A stretch of 64,000 nucleotides of DNA, taken from positions 2,816,501 to 2,880,500 of the forward strand of contig NZ_JAQGPL010000001.1 of NCBI RefSeq assembly GCF_028826105.1, given 5' to 3'. A program made the position numbers and the translations under genes. Shown piece after piece: positions 1-8,863 of the stretch (position 1 is the first letter of the stretch; every line of letters begins with the position of its first letter). Source of the DNA: Paenibacillus humicola. GTDB taxonomy: Bacteria > Bacillota > Bacilli > Paenibacillales > Paenibacillaceae. A model generated the notes under the pieces. That model was not told the origin of the DNA, did not search any database, and saw only the letters and a list, made by a program, of their open reading frames with translations.

Positions 1-1065
1 GAAGCAGTGATGATCTGCGTTCCGACCCCTTTATCTTCGGACGGCACGCCCGACCTTGGCTTCCTGCTCGATGCCTGCAGACGTCTTTCCCATGTGCTGA
101 GAAGCGGCCAGCTGATTATCATTGAGAGCTCCACTTATCCGGGAACAACCTCCGGGCAGATCAGGGCGGTGCTGGAAACGAGCGGCAGAAAGGCGGGGCA
201 TGATTTCTATCTGGCCTATTCTCCCGAACGGATTGACCCCGGCAACCGGGACTGCGGCATTCACCAGATCGCGAAGATCGTCAGCGGTACGTCGGAAGCG
301 TGTTTGGGACGGGTTGCGGATCTCTATCGGACGGTCTTCGACCGCGTGATTCCCGTGTCCTCCACGGAAGCGGCGGAAACGATCAAGCTGCTGGAAAACA
401 GCTATCGTTTCATTAATATCTCCTTCATAAACGAATTCGCCATGCTGTGCGAACGCCTCAGCTTAAACGTCTGGGAAATTATCGAAGCTGCCGCCACGAA
501 GCCTTACGGCTTCAGCGCTTTTTATCCCGGACCCGGCATTGGCGGGCACTGCATCCCCGTCGATCCGCTTTACCTCCAATGGAAAGCCGCGCAGTCGGGA
601 CAGATCAGCCGCTTTATCGAGACGGCCCTGCAGATCAACCGTCAGATGCCGGATTATCTCGTGCAGGAAATCAGGAGGCATTTGCCTGAAGGGACAAAGC
701 TGAACCATGCGCGGATTCTGGTATACGGCGTGACCTACAAGCCGAATATCGCCGATGCCCGGGAATCGACCGCGATGGCGATTATGGAAGCTCTGCTTCA
801 GCAAGGGGCCGACATCCGCTATTACGATCCTTATCTCCCCTCGGTACAGCTGCCTTCCGGCAGCATCGTCCGGCGGACCGAGCTGACCGCGGCGGCGCTC
901 GAGGAAGCGGACTGCCTGCTCATTCTGACGAACCATAACGAACTGCCGGTTCAGTTGATTGCCGAGCACTGCTCGTTCGTTTACGACACGCGCAACGCCG
1001 TGAAAGAAATTCGCCGGGGAGCGAAGCTCGTTACGCTAGGGAACGGAAGTCGAACGCCGCAATAA
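1..1065 (+). CDS. nucleotide-sugar dehydrogenase, WbpA/VipA type, 5' partial
   Basis: The reading frame is open from the first base and runs to a TAA at 1063-1065, so the start and the N-terminal NAD-binding glycine motif lie outside the window. Visible motifs are VPTPL near the start, ESSTYPGTT in the central part, and PGPGIGGHCIPVDPLY, which carries the catalytic cysteine of UDP-sugar 6-dehydrogenases. The VPTPL and YPGTT forms are typical of enzymes that oxidise UDP-N-acetylhexosamines to their uronic acids, rather than UDP-glucose. It probably supplies an acidic sugar for the polysaccharide genes that follow. A second dehydrogenase at 4048-5343 has the UDP-glucose type motifs, so the two likely act on different substrates. 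The exact substrate is inferred only. Confidence 0.88.
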   Translation, partial: EAVMICVPTPLSSDGTPDLGFLLDACRRLSHVLRSGQLIIIESSTYPGTTSGQIRAVLETSGRKAGHDFYLAYSPERIDPGNRDCGIHQIAKIVSGTSEACLGRVADLYRTVFDRVIPVSSTEAAETIKLLENSYRFINISFINEFAMLCERLSLNVWEIIEAAATKPYGFSAFYPGPGIGGHCIPVDPLYLQWKAAQSGQISRFIETALQINRQMPDYLVQEIRRHLPEGTKLNHARILVYGVTYKPNIADARESTAMAIMEALLQQGADIRYYDPYLPSVQLPSGSIVRRTELTAAALEEADCLLILTNHNELPVQLIAEHCSFVYDTRNAVKEIRRGAKLVTLGNGSRTPQ

Positions 1066-1080
1066 TACGTTGTGCCGGAT

Positions 1081-1112
1081 CAAGGTCAACCGGCGATGAA
1101 AGGTTGGCCTTG
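1081..1112. terminator. candidate bidirectional terminator hairpin
   Basis: CAAGGTCAACC at 1081-1091 pairs with GGTTGGCCTTG at 1102-1112, an 11-bp stem with one wobble pair. It lies between the convergent dehydrogenase and glycosyltransferase genes. There is no clear T-run on either side, so termination is plausible rather than certain. Confidence 0.4.
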
Positions 1113-1150
1113 ACTGCAATTCTGCGCCCGGCATCGGATCATGATATATC

Positions 1151-1849
1151 TTAATTGACGTAACGTTTGAAATTTCTCGTTTTGCGGACAAGCGTGCACT
1201 GTGCCATATAGCGGCGCACGCTTTTCTTCTGCGTATGGCTGCCGGAGTTTTTTCTTCGGATACAAACATAATATCGTTTGGATACGGAATAGACGCGAAA
1301 GCCTCTGCGGATGCATCGGCCGACCCACCCGGAATCAGAGCCGACCTTTTTAAACTCGGGAAACCGGACTTTCCTCCATACCGATTTCCGAAAGACCAGC
1401 GTACCGCCTTTGATGCTGCGCCTGTATTTCCATTCGCCGCCGCGGCGGAATACCATCAGCGCCCGTTTTGACGTGAAATAAAGATAGGCGGTATGTTTGC
1501 CTACGACGGAGGCTTTGCCGCGTTTAATCGCGCGGGCGGCTTCCTGCAAATACCGCGGACCGTAATAATCGTCGTCGTCAAACTTGGCGATAATGCCGCC
1601 GTCGGCTTGGCTGATCGCATAATTCATGCATTTGCCGAGCTTATACTTTTGCGGAAGCTGGAACACTTTGATTTCGTTATCCCGATATTGCCGCGCCCGC
1701 TGCCGGTAAAGCTCAACGTCCATTTTATCGTTGTTTAAAACGATGATCATTTGTTTGTCCTTCCAAAGCTGCCGGTCGTAATTCTCGAAGACATTGTCGA
1801 TGAAGGAGGACCTCATTGTGCATGCGATAACCGTGATCACTTTATCCAT
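1151..1849 (-). CDS. family 2 glycosyltransferase
   Basis: The 232-residue protein begins MDKVITVIACTMR, the usual beta strand of a GT-A fold, and carries KFDDDDYYG at about residues 89-97, the metal- and nucleotide-sugar-binding Asp cluster of GT2 enzymes. The C-terminal half is very rich in Lys and Arg, which suits work at a membrane surface on a lipid-linked or polymer acceptor, but no membrane segment is seen. It starts 8 bp before the end of the upstream glycosyltransferase gene, so the two are probably translationally coupled. The ribosome site GGAGGG sits only about 2 bases from the ATG; a GTG at codon 4 is a possible alternative start. Donor and acceptor cannot be read from the sequence. 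Confidence 0.85.
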   Translation of the reverse strand: MDKVITVIACTMRSSFIDNVFENYDRQLWKDKQMIIVLNNDKMDVELYRQRARQYRDNEIKVFQLPQKYKLGKCMNYAISQADGGIIAKFDDDDYYGPRYLQEAARAIKRGKASVVGKHTAYLYFTSKRALMVFRRGGEWKYRRSIKGGTLVFRKSVWRKVRFPEFKKVGSDSGWVGRCIRRGFRVYSVSKRYYVCIRRKNSGSHTQKKSVRRYMAQCTLVRKTRNFKRYVN

Positions 1850-2867
1850 TCCCTCCGTTCGACTCGGATTGAAGCTTCGCTTTGCGCCGGTTCCATAAAC
1901 TATTTTTCCTGATTCGGTACAGCCTTCGATCGATCACCTTTCGGTATAAGCGGAGAAATTGGTCGGTCATGATGACGTCGGAGTAACGGGTTCTGGCATA
2001 GCGCCTGCATCTGCGTGCGGTCGGCAGCTGTTTGCGGCGTTTGACCTTGAACGCCATGCCGGACGTCGTGCCGCAGAGGAGCTGCGGCAATCCGCGAAGC
2101 ACTTCGGGAACGGCTCCTCTCCTGAAGCCGAGCACGGGGGTGCCGCTGGCCAGCGATTCGACCAGGACCAGGCCGAACGGCTCATCCCAGGTCGAAGTGA
2201 ACAGGACACAGCTGGCATTGGCGAGCAGCCTGCGTTTGCGTTCTCCGCCAACCGGGCCGATATACCGGATTTTGCTGCTCAAATGCGGCTTGATTTGGGT
2301 ATTAAAATATTTTCTGTCATTTAAGGTTCCGGCGATGATAAGCTTCATGCCTGTTTTCTTGGCGACCTTGATGGCCAGATGAACGCCTTTTTCCTTGATC
2401 ATTCTCCCCAGGAAGAGCAGGTATTTGCGTTTGGCCGTCTTAAACGTATAATCCTCCATCCGGATGCCGTTATAGACGGCATAGCCCCTGCGTCTCCCGT
2501 ATTTGCGCAAAATGAATTTGCTTACGTAAACCGGAATCTGCACGCGGCTCTTGATCCTTTTGGAATGTGATTGACAGATCGTCGGAATCGGAGGATTCGC
2601 TTTCGCAACAATCCCATAGTGGTCGTGAATAATGTCCACATCGGGCGGCATGTGTTTAATAATGAAATCCAGCTGCTCCTGCCGGTCATTCGATTCATAT
2701 TCGAACGTACGGGTCGCGTTTGATGTCGAGCCTTTCTTTGCGAACAGAAACACCTCATGCCCCCGTTTGACCAGTTCTTCCGTTAAATAATGAACGTCGC
2801 GCTGCGTGCCACCGTAATTCTTCGGCGGGACCGGAATCGTATTTGTCGAGATTTGAACAATTCGCAA
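1842..2867 (-). CDS. family 4 (GT-B) glycosyltransferase
   Basis: This 341-residue protein has the GT-B layout. The N-terminal domain opens with RIVQISTNTIPVPP and contains a YGGTQRDVHYL segment typical of the GT4 glycine loop. The C-terminal domain has the retaining signature EPFGLVLVESLASG (E-x7-E) followed by GTPVLGFRRGAVPEVL. Translation starts at a TTG, with a purine-rich GGAG and GGGGGA stretch just upstream. The gene overlaps the GT2 gene by 8 bp and forms a two-gene unit with it, divergent from the sugar-nucleotide genes starting at 3059. The arrangement suggests assembly of a surface polysaccharide. The retaining stereochemistry follows from the family; the sugar is unknown. Confidence 0.88.
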   Translation of the reverse strand: MRIVQISTNTIPVPPKNYGGTQRDVHYLTEELVKRGHEVFLFAKKGSTSNATRTFEYESNDRQEQLDFIIKHMPPDVDIIHDHYGIVAKANPPIPTICQSHSKRIKSRVQIPVYVSKFILRKYGRRRGYAVYNGIRMEDYTFKTAKRKYLLFLGRMIKEKGVHLAIKVAKKTGMKLIIAGTLNDRKYFNTQIKPHLSSKIRYIGPVGGERKRRLLANASCVLFTSTWDEPFGLVLVESLASGTPVLGFRRGAVPEVLRGLPQLLCGTTSGMAFKVKRRKQLPTARRCRRYARTRYSDVIMTDQFLRLYRKVIDRRLYRIRKNSLWNRRKAKLQSESNGGNG

Positions 2868-3058
2868 TTGTCCCCCAGCTCCTTAGGTCAATATCTTCCA
2901 TAGGCATTCCATGTAGAATATGAATGGACATTCGTGCAGGTCACGGCGCTTTCCTCAATTTAAGCTTCGTTATCCGGCCGCATTCGGCATACGGCCTATA
3001 CCGATTGAGCATCATTTTCATAGAATAATAGCAATCGATGGAGAGGGGAGTGAAGCTG

Positions 3059-4051
3059 TTGAAAGGACTGATCCTTTGTGCGGGAAAAGGCACCCGGCTC
3101 TATCCGTTTACCCGCAGCCGGCCGAAGACGCTGATGCCTGTCGCCAATACGCCGCTGCTGCATTTTTCGATCATGAAATTCGTGGAGCTGGGGATACGGC
3201 AGGTCGGCATTGTCGTTCATCCGTCCCAGGAAGCGGACATCCGCGGTTTGTTCGGCGACGGCGGGGCGATGGGCGTCGAATTGACGTATATTGATCAGCA
3301 TGAGCCGAGAGGAATCGCAGATGCGTTAAAACAGGCGCGGGCTTACATTGCGGAAGAACCGTTTCTGCTGCTGCTCGGGGATAATTTGATATCCGCTTCG
3401 TTGAAGGATTTGAAGGACGATATCGAGCTTGGCGGTGTACAAGCATCCCTGCTGCTCGCGGAGGTTGAAATCCCGCAGGATTACGGCATCGCGGTCATCC
3501 GGGATTCCTGCATCGTCGGCCTGGAAGAGAAGCCGGCCATGCCCAAGTCCAACTTGGCGGTCATGGGCGCTTATGCGTTTACGCCGGCAATCTTTGACGC
3601 GGTCGATGAAATCCGGCCTTCGAAGCGGGGCGAATATGAAATAACGGACGCGATTCAATGGCTGATCCAGGAGCGCCGCGTTGTCAGCTACCGCGTCACC
3701 GATCAGCTGAATATCGACGTCGGCACGATGGAAAGGTGGCTGCAGGCCAATCAAAAGCTGCTTGAGGCGAAAGGATCGAAAAACAACATTCATGAATCCG
3801 TTATACTGGAGCGCTGCACGATCCTGGAACCGGTAACGATCGCGAGAGACTGCGTGCTGAAGGACTGCAGGATCGGGCCGTACGTATCGGTCGGCGCAGG
3901 CTCCAAGCTGGAAAACGTTCAAATCGAAAACAGCATCCTGTTAAACGGCGTTCACGCCAGTCATCTTCCGTTCCCGGTGAAGCAGGTTATTTTCGGCGAG
4001 CACGCCATCGTCGCCGGCGTCCTTGCCAGTGAAGAGGTGAAGAAAGCATGA
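3059..4051 (+). CDS. RmlA-like nucleotidyltransferase, long form
   Basis: The protein opens with LKGLILCAGKGTRLYPFT, the nucleotide-binding signature of sugar-1-phosphate nucleotidyltransferases, then has SRPKTLMPVANTPLL and LLLLGDNL with the catalytic Asp. The final third, about 80 residues, looks like a left-handed beta-helix of hexapeptide type (VTIARDCVLKDCRIGPYVSVG). This is the long form often annotated as glucose-1-phosphate thymidylyltransferase, although substrate varies in this subgroup. I chose the TTG at 3059 because GAGAGGGG at 3041-3047 lies 11 bases ahead and the family normally begins right at KGLIL; GTG at 3050 and ATG at 3038 are in-frame alternatives. Its stop overlaps the next start in an ATGA, so it is coupled to the dehydrogenase gene. 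Confidence 0.88.
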   Translation: MKGLILCAGKGTRLYPFTRSRPKTLMPVANTPLLHFSIMKFVELGIRQVGIVVHPSQEADIRGLFGDGGAMGVELTYIDQHEPRGIADALKQARAYIAEEPFLLLLGDNLISASLKDLKDDIELGGVQASLLLAEVEIPQDYGIAVIRDSCIVGLEEKPAMPKSNLAVMGAYAFTPAIFDAVDEIRPSKRGEYEITDAIQWLIQERRVVSYRVTDQLNIDVGTMERWLQANQKLLEAKGSKNNIHESVILERCTILEPVTIARDCVLKDCRIGPYVSVGAGSKLENVQIENSILLNGVHASHLPFPVKQVIFGEHAIVAGVLASEEVKKA

Positions 4052-5343
4052 AGGTATTGATTATCGGTACGGGTTATGTCGGTTCCACAACCGCAATGGT
4101 TTTTGCCGAAACCGGCTGGCAGGTGACCGGACTGGATATTGACGCTTCCAAGATTGAACGGCTGAAGAAGGGAGACCTGCATTTTCACGAGCCGGGTCTG
4201 CAGGATCGCATTGCCGAGCATGTGCAGAGCGGCCGGTTGCGGTTTACAACGGACAAAGAAGCGGCGATCGCCGGCCATGACGTCATCTTTATATGCGTCG
4301 GAACGCCGGCAGGGGCGGATGGAAGCGCGGATATGCGCTATATCCGGCTGGCGGCGGAGGATATCGGGCGCGCCATGAACGGGTACAAGCTCGTCGTTGT
4401 CAAAAGCACCGTCCCGGTCGGTACGCAGGAGCAGGTCAAAGCTTGGATCGAAGCGGCGCAGCGGCAGGCGTATCCCTTCGATGCTGCCTCCAATCCGGAA
4501 TTTTTGAGGGAAGGCAGAGCCGTGGAAGACGCGCTGCGGCCCGACCGGATCGTGATCGGCACCGACAGCCCGCGCGCCGCGGAAATGCTGCAGACGTTAT
4601 ACCGGTCGTTTTCGTGTCCATTGATCGTAACCAAGCCCAGAGCCGCGGAGCTGATCAAATATGCGTCCAATGCGTTTCTGGCTACGAAAATTTCGTATAT
4701 GAACGAGCTGGCAAAGCTGTGCGACGCGCTTGAAGTCAACGTTAAAACGGTAGCCGAAGGAATGGGGCTGGATGCGAGAATCGGTCCCGGCTTTCTCCAG
4801 GCCGGTCTTGGATACGGAGGCTCCTGCTTCCCCAAAGATTTGTCCGAGCTCGTCACGACCTCCAATAAACATAATTCCGGGCTTCGAATCCTGGAACAAG
4901 TGATGGAAGTCAATCGTCATCAGTTCGCCTATCTGCTCGGCAAGGCGCGGTCGCGGCTGGGAGGCTTCGCGGGCAAGCGCATTGCGGTTCTCGGGCTTGC
5001 TTTTAAACCGGAAACGGACGATATTCGCGAAGCGCCGGCTCTGCGGATTATGGAGCAATTGCTGCTGGAACAAGCGGACGTACGTTTGTACGATCCGGTT
5101 GCGGTTCTGCCGAATCGTTCCCCCTATCAAGCGGTGACGGTCTGTGCCGCGATTGAGGACGCTTTGATGGGCGCGGATGCGGTCATCCTGTGCACGGAAT
5201 GGTCTGAATTCGGCCGGGTCGATTGGGAGAAAGCGAAGCCGCTGCTCGGACAACCGCATTTTTACGACGGTCGAAATATGATGGATGCGGCGCAAATGCG
5301 CGAGCTGGGGTATGATTATTACAGCATCGGTAACGACCATTGA
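4048..5343 (+). CDS. ugd: UDP-glucose 6-dehydrogenase
   Basis: This 431-residue enzyme carries the Rossmann motif GTGYVG at residues 7-12, KSTVPVGT in the central part, NPEFLREG, and GYGGSCFPKDL with the catalytic Cys260. The set is characteristic of enzymes converting UDP-glucose to UDP-glucuronate with two NAD+ (TuaD/Ugd). The C-terminal UDP-binding domain includes GLAFKPETDDIREAP. Length matches the family. The gene overlaps the preceding nucleotidyltransferase by 4 bp, so the pair makes activated sugar and its uronic acid in one transcript. In the context of glycosyltransferases next door it probably feeds an acidic exopolysaccharide or teichuronic-type polymer. UDP-glucose as substrate is well supported by motif but not proven. 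Confidence 0.92.
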   Translation: MKVLIIGTGYVGSTTAMVFAETGWQVTGLDIDASKIERLKKGDLHFHEPGLQDRIAEHVQSGRLRFTTDKEAAIAGHDVIFICVGTPAGADGSADMRYIRLAAEDIGRAMNGYKLVVVKSTVPVGTQEQVKAWIEAAQRQAYPFDAASNPEFLREGRAVEDALRPDRIVIGTDSPRAAEMLQTLYRSFSCPLIVTKPRAAELIKYASNAFLATKISYMNELAKLCDALEVNVKTVAEGMGLDARIGPGFLQAGLGYGGSCFPKDLSELVTTSNKHNSGLRILEQVMEVNRHQFAYLLGKARSRLGGFAGKRIAVLGLAFKPETDDIREAPALRIMEQLLLEQADVRLYDPVAVLPNRSPYQAVTVCAAIEDALMGADAVILCTEWSEFGRVDWEKAKPLLGQPHFYDGRNMMDAAQMRELGYDYYSIGNDH

Positions 5344-5361
5344 AATCACGGAAAATAAAGG

Positions 5362-5412
5362 ATCGACTCGCGAAAGGCGGCTTTGGATTCAGGCCATTCG
5401 CGGGTCGATTTT
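5362..5412 (+). terminator. terminator after ugd
   Basis: ATCGACTCGCGAA at 5362-5374 pairs with TTCGCGGGTCGAT at 5397-5409 (13 bp, one wobble), followed by TTT. It lies 20 bases after the ugd stop. Confidence 0.65.
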
Positions 5413-5436
5413 AGATTTCAATTGACATCTAAAGTG

Positions 5437-5471
5437 AATATAGTTTACTCTATCGCTAGTAAACCTATATT
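5437..5471. promoter_or_regulatory. large dyad, probable operator of the MetX-like/amidase unit
   Basis: AATATA-GTTTACT at 5437-5449 is mirrored by AGTAAAC-C-TATATT at 5458-5471, with an 8-base centre. A TTGACA hexamer at 5422-5427 lies just upstream. The site is about 70 bases ahead of the MetX-like gene and far too symmetric to be chance. It has no T-run, so an operator is favoured over a terminator. No regulator gene adjoins it. Confidence 0.5.
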
Positions 5472-5538
5472 GAACCCCCCTGCTTATGTTATATTACTTT
5501 ACATTAAAACTTGGGGGAAAAGGAGAACTGGAGTCAAC

Positions 5539-6570
5539 ATGACGGAATACGGGCAGATTACGGATTACGAAACGTTCGAATTGGGCGACGTCCGGCTTCA
5601 AAGCGGCGCGACACTGCGCGGCGCGAAGCTGGCCTACAAGACCCACGGGACGCTGAACGAGCGGAAAGACAATGCGATTCTTTACCCGACGAGCTACTCC
5701 GCGACGCATAAGAACGAGGAGTTCCGGATCGGGGAAGAGAAGGCGCTGGATCCGGGCAAATATTTCATCATCCAGGTCAATATGCTGGCGAACGGGCTGT
5801 CGTCTTCGCCGAGCAATACGCCGATGCCCTTCAATCAAGCGCGGTTCCCGAACGTAACCGTTCTGGACAACGTATTGTGCCAGCACAGGCTCGTCACCGA
5901 AAAATTCGGTATCGAGCGTCTGGCGCTCGTCGTCGGCTTTTCCATGGGAGCCCAACAAACGTTTCAATGGGGAGCCGCATTTCCGGACATGGTTCAGCGT
6001 ATCGCGCCGATCTGCGGGACCGCTTCGACCACGCCGCATAATTTCGTATTTATCGATGGCTTTACAAGCGCTTTGCGTGCGGATGCCGCATGGAACAACG
6101 GATTTTACGACAAGCAGCCCGTTATCGGCATTCGGGCGATGGGCAGGGTGTATGCGGGCTGGGGACTGTCGCAAGCGTTCTATTACCGCAGGCTTTACCT
6201 TGAGCACGGATTTTCCTCGCTGGAGGACTACATAGTGACCAACTGGGAAGGCAATTTCCTGAAAAAAGACGCCAACAACCTGCTCGCCATGGCCTGGACC
6301 TGGCAGCATGCCGATATCGGCATGACGCCGGGCTGCGGCGGAAGCCGCGAGAAAGCGCTGGGAAGCATTAAGGCGAAAGCGATGATCATGCCGGGACAAA
6401 CGGATTTGTACTTCCCGCCGGTCGACGTCGAATACGAGGCGCAATTTATTCCCGGTGCGGAAGTCCGCGTCATCCCAAGCGTTTACGGTCATGCCGCCGG
6501 CGGAAGTCTGAGCCCGGAAGACATGGCGTTCGTCGAGAAAGGGCTGAAGGACCTGCTGGAAATGGAATGA
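5539..6570 (+). CDS. MetX-family alpha/beta hydrolase
   Basis: The 343-residue protein aligns in outline with homoserine O-acetyltransferase (MetX): LRGAKLAYKTHGTLN near the start, the nucleophile elbow VVGFSMGAQQTFQW, a late Asp in PGQTDLYFPP and the His in VYGHAAGG. These complete an alpha/beta hydrolase triad. The usual RPG segment of true homoserine acetyltransferases is not seen; instead a divergent ANGLSSSPSN stretch occupies that area, so a different acyl transfer or hydrolysis is more likely. Start ATG at 5539 is preceded by an AAGGAG site; the frame is open further upstream but into the dyad at 5437-5471. It is followed after 48 bp by an acetamidase gene in the same direction, suggesting joint action on an amide or ester. 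Confidence 0.75.
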   Translation: MTEYGQITDYETFELGDVRLQSGATLRGAKLAYKTHGTLNERKDNAILYPTSYSATHKNEEFRIGEEKALDPGKYFIIQVNMLANGLSSSPSNTPMPFNQARFPNVTVLDNVLCQHRLVTEKFGIERLALVVGFSMGAQQTFQWGAAFPDMVQRIAPICGTASTTPHNFVFIDGFTSALRADAAWNNGFYDKQPVIGIRAMGRVYAGWGLSQAFYYRRLYLEHGFSSLEDYIVTNWEGNFLKKDANNLLAMAWTWQHADIGMTPGCGGSREKALGSIKAKAMIMPGQTDLYFPPVDVEYEAQFIPGAEVRVIPSVYGHAAGGSLSPEDMAFVEKGLKDLLEME

Positions 6571-6618
6571 AAGGCGCGCGGCTGCAGATCAACTCTCGAT
6601 AAGAAGGAGCGTGTAGCG

Positions 6619-7536
6619 ATGATAAGAGAAATTCGCCAGCCCGGAACACACAGCTTCGTATTTAGTCCTTACCCGGAACCGATTGCGTCGGTACGTCCGG
6701 GAGAAACGGTGGCGGTATATACGATCGATGCGTTCGGAGACCTCATCACGTCTGAAACGGACATACCGTCGAAAATACTCGGAAACCACCTGAACCCTCA
6801 AACCGGACCTATCTTTATTGAAGGCGCGGAGCCCGGTGACACGCTTGCCGTCCATATCCTCGACATTGAGCCGACCCGGGATTGGGCCGTCAGCGCACAC
6901 CTGCCGAATTTCGGCGGCCTCACCTCGACCGGCTTGACCCGGACGCTGAACGAGCCTCTGCCGGAAAAAGTGTTCATGTATCGCCTTGAGGACAAATTCG
7001 CGATTCATAATGAGCGGCTCAAATTTCCGTGGCGGCCGTTTCTGGGCACGATCGGGACGGCCCCGGAAATCGAAGCGATTTCCGCGCTGGCGCCGGGCAA
7101 TCACGGCGGCAATATGGACGTGCCCGACACGAAACCAGGGAACACGGTCTATTTGCCCGTATGTGTGGAAGGCGGGTATTTCTTCACGGGAGACTGTCAC
7201 GCGGGACAGGGAGACGGCGAGCTGTGCGGCGTGGCATTGGAAATCGCGGCCAAGGTCACCTTGAAGTTCGATTTGATCAAAGGAGCATCCATCGCGTGGC
7301 CGAGAATCGAGAGCCCCACGGAGCTGATGGTCGTCGGCAGCGCGCGGCCGATGGAGGATGCCGCGCGCATCGCGTATGCGGAGTTGATCGAGTGGATGAT
7401 GGAGCTCGGATGGGACAAATGGGAGGCTTATCAAGCCTTGACCCAAATCGGCAAGCTATATGTCGGCAACATGGTCGATACAAACTATTCGCTGGTCGCC
7501 AAAATCGATAAGGCTTACGCAATGCTTTCGTCCTGA
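6619..7536 (+). CDS. acetamidase/formamidase family protein
   Basis: The 305-residue protein belongs to the FmdA/AmdA family of zinc-dependent amidohydrolases that release ammonia from short amides. Visible family features are EGAEPGDTLAVHILDIEP, GNHGGNMDVPDTKPG, and YFFTGDCHAGQGDGELCGVALEI, which contains the conserved Asp, His and Glu of the active site. Translation starts at an ATG with AAGGAG about 9 bases upstream. It follows the MetX-like gene by 48 bp and probably shares its transcript. The family is easy to recognise but its natural substrates are broad; formamide, acetamide and hydantoin-like amides are all possible. No signal peptide is seen, so it acts in the cytoplasm. Confidence 0.88.
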   Translation: MIREIRQPGTHSFVFSPYPEPIASVRPGETVAVYTIDAFGDLITSETDIPSKILGNHLNPQTGPIFIEGAEPGDTLAVHILDIEPTRDWAVSAHLPNFGGLTSTGLTRTLNEPLPEKVFMYRLEDKFAIHNERLKFPWRPFLGTIGTAPEIEAISALAPGNHGGNMDVPDTKPGNTVYLPVCVEGGYFFTGDCHAGQGDGELCGVALEIAAKVTLKFDLIKGASIAWPRIESPTELMVVGSARPMEDAARIAYAELIEWMMELGWDKWEAYQALTQIGKLYVGNMVDTNYSLVAKIDKAYAMLSS

Positions 7537-7623
7537 ACGGGCTTCATCCGATTTTTAGGATGCGTCTTGCAGGGCCTCTTCGGCCCGGCATGTCACCGAA
7601 AATATCGGCGTCGGTTAACGGTT

Positions 7624-7683
7624 CCCCTTCGCGCCTTCAAGAGCGCGAAGGGGATAATACGTCCGGTCAGACGCGCGAAGGGG
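7624..7683. repeat. 11-bp stem-loop with an extra copy of one arm
   Basis: CCCCTTCGCGC at 7624-7634 pairs perfectly with GCGCGAAGGGG at 7643-7653. The second arm is repeated exactly at 7673-7683, so two alternative hairpins are possible. The element lies between the convergent amidase and aminotransferase genes and most simply acts as a two-way terminator, though T-runs are poor. Confidence 0.5.
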
Positions 7684-7696
7684 AGAAGGCGTGCGG

Positions 7697-8863
7697 TCAA
7701 ACGTGAACGGTTTTGCTTGCGTAAAATTCCCCGAGTCTGACGAGCCCTTCCTGCAGCTGCTTCTCGTCTCCGGCAAAACAAACGCGCACCAAATATTCCC
7801 CTCCCGGACCGAACGATCCGCATGGCGCAACCATAACCCGGTTCGATTTTAACAATTCCACGGCGAACTCTTGTGCCGTCATACCTGAGGCCTGCACATT
7901 AATGGGAATATAAAAAGTTCCCTTGGGAACGGTGAAGGGGATATTCGTCTCCTTCAGCAGCCGGCAGGACAAATCGCGTTTGCGCCGGTACAATTCCCGC
8001 ATTTCATCCACGAAATCCTGAGGCCCGTCCAAAGCCGCTTCTCCCGCTTTTTGAGATATGGAGGAAGCGCAGGTCGTGACGGGCTCCTGCAGCTTGCATA
8101 TCAGCGGAAAGAGGGATTCCGGCACGATTGCATAAGCCAGCCGCCAACCCGTCATCGCATACACTTTGGAAAAGCCGAAAATGCTGATTACCCGGTCGTG
8201 CAGCTGCGGATCCAATGCCAGCGGACAAATATGTTCGCCTTCAAAAACAAGTCCGTCGTAGATTTCATCGGACAGGATGTAAAGATCATAGGTCCGGGCA
8301 AGCGACAGCAGCTGCTCCCATACCTCTTTCGGGTACACGGTGCCGGTCGGATTGTTCGGCGAGTTGACGATGACGGCTTTCGTAAGCGGGGTAATGAGCG
8401 ATTCGATCTCTTCGATGACCGGGAGATAACCGTTCTCTTCTTTCGTCGAATAATAAACGGGTACCGCGCCCTGCATCCGCACCAACGCCTCGTAATTGGG
8501 ATATACCGGGTTCGGGATCAGCACCTCTTCTCCCGCTTCCACCAGGGCCAACAGACTGAGATGGAGCGCGGAAACCGCCCCGGCCGTAACGACAATGCGG
8601 TTTATGGGGATATCGAGCCGATAGTCCCGCCGCATCCTTCGGGAAATCGCTTCGCGAAGGGAAGGAAGGCCGGCGTTTGCCGTATAGTGCGTATACCCCT
8701 CACTCATGGCCCGGACCGCGGCTTCCTGAATGTGAAGCGGCGTCGCCGCGGAAGGTTCCCCGATTTGAAGCGAAATGACATCGGACAACCCTTCGGCGTA
8801 ATTCATGATTTCCCGAATGCCGTTCATCCGGATGCTCTGCCGGGCTTTCGCGAAAGGCTTCAT
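7697..8863 (-). CDS. class I/II PLP-dependent aminotransferase
   Basis: This 388-residue enzyme has all the fold type I landmarks: QIGEPSAATP, VTAGAVSAL, NSPNNPTGTVYP at about residues 167-178, SDEIYDGL near 198-205, and the PLP lysine K233 in FGFSKVYAMTGWRLAY. The GWR arginine and the late PxGTFY segment complete the aspartate aminotransferase fold. It is similar to the AspC/PatA-like group of Firmicutes; the amino acid substrate cannot be told. It stands alone on the minus strand, separated from the converging amidase by the repeat hairpin at 7624-7683. A good ribosome site (AGGAGG) precedes the ATG. No signal peptide. Confidence 0.9.
   Translation of the reverse strand: MKPFAKARQSIRMNGIREIMNYAEGLSDVISLQIGEPSAATPLHIQEAAVRAMSEGYTHYTANAGLPSLREAISRRMRRDYRLDIPINRIVVTAGAVSALHLSLLALVEAGEEVLIPNPVYPNYEALVRMQGAVPVYYSTKEENGYLPVIEEIESLITPLTKAVIVNSPNNPTGTVYPKEVWEQLLSLARTYDLYILSDEIYDGLVFEGEHICPLALDPQLHDRVISIFGFSKVYAMTGWRLAYAIVPESLFPLICKLQEPVTTCASSISQKAGEAALDGPQDFVDEMRELYRRKRDLSCRLLKETNIPFTVPKGTFYIPINVQASGMTAQEFAVELLKSNRVMVAPCGSFGPGGEYLVRVCFAGDEKQLQEGLVRLGEFYASKTVHV

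Noticed and set aside
5383..5538. Extended N-terminus of the MetX-like protein from 5383
   Set aside because: It would translate through a terminator end and the large dyad, and ATG 5539 has a much better ribosome site and family start.
5494..6492. Minus-strand open frame of 332 codons
   Set aside because: Antisense to the MetX-like gene, which has clear alpha/beta hydrolase motifs on the plus strand.
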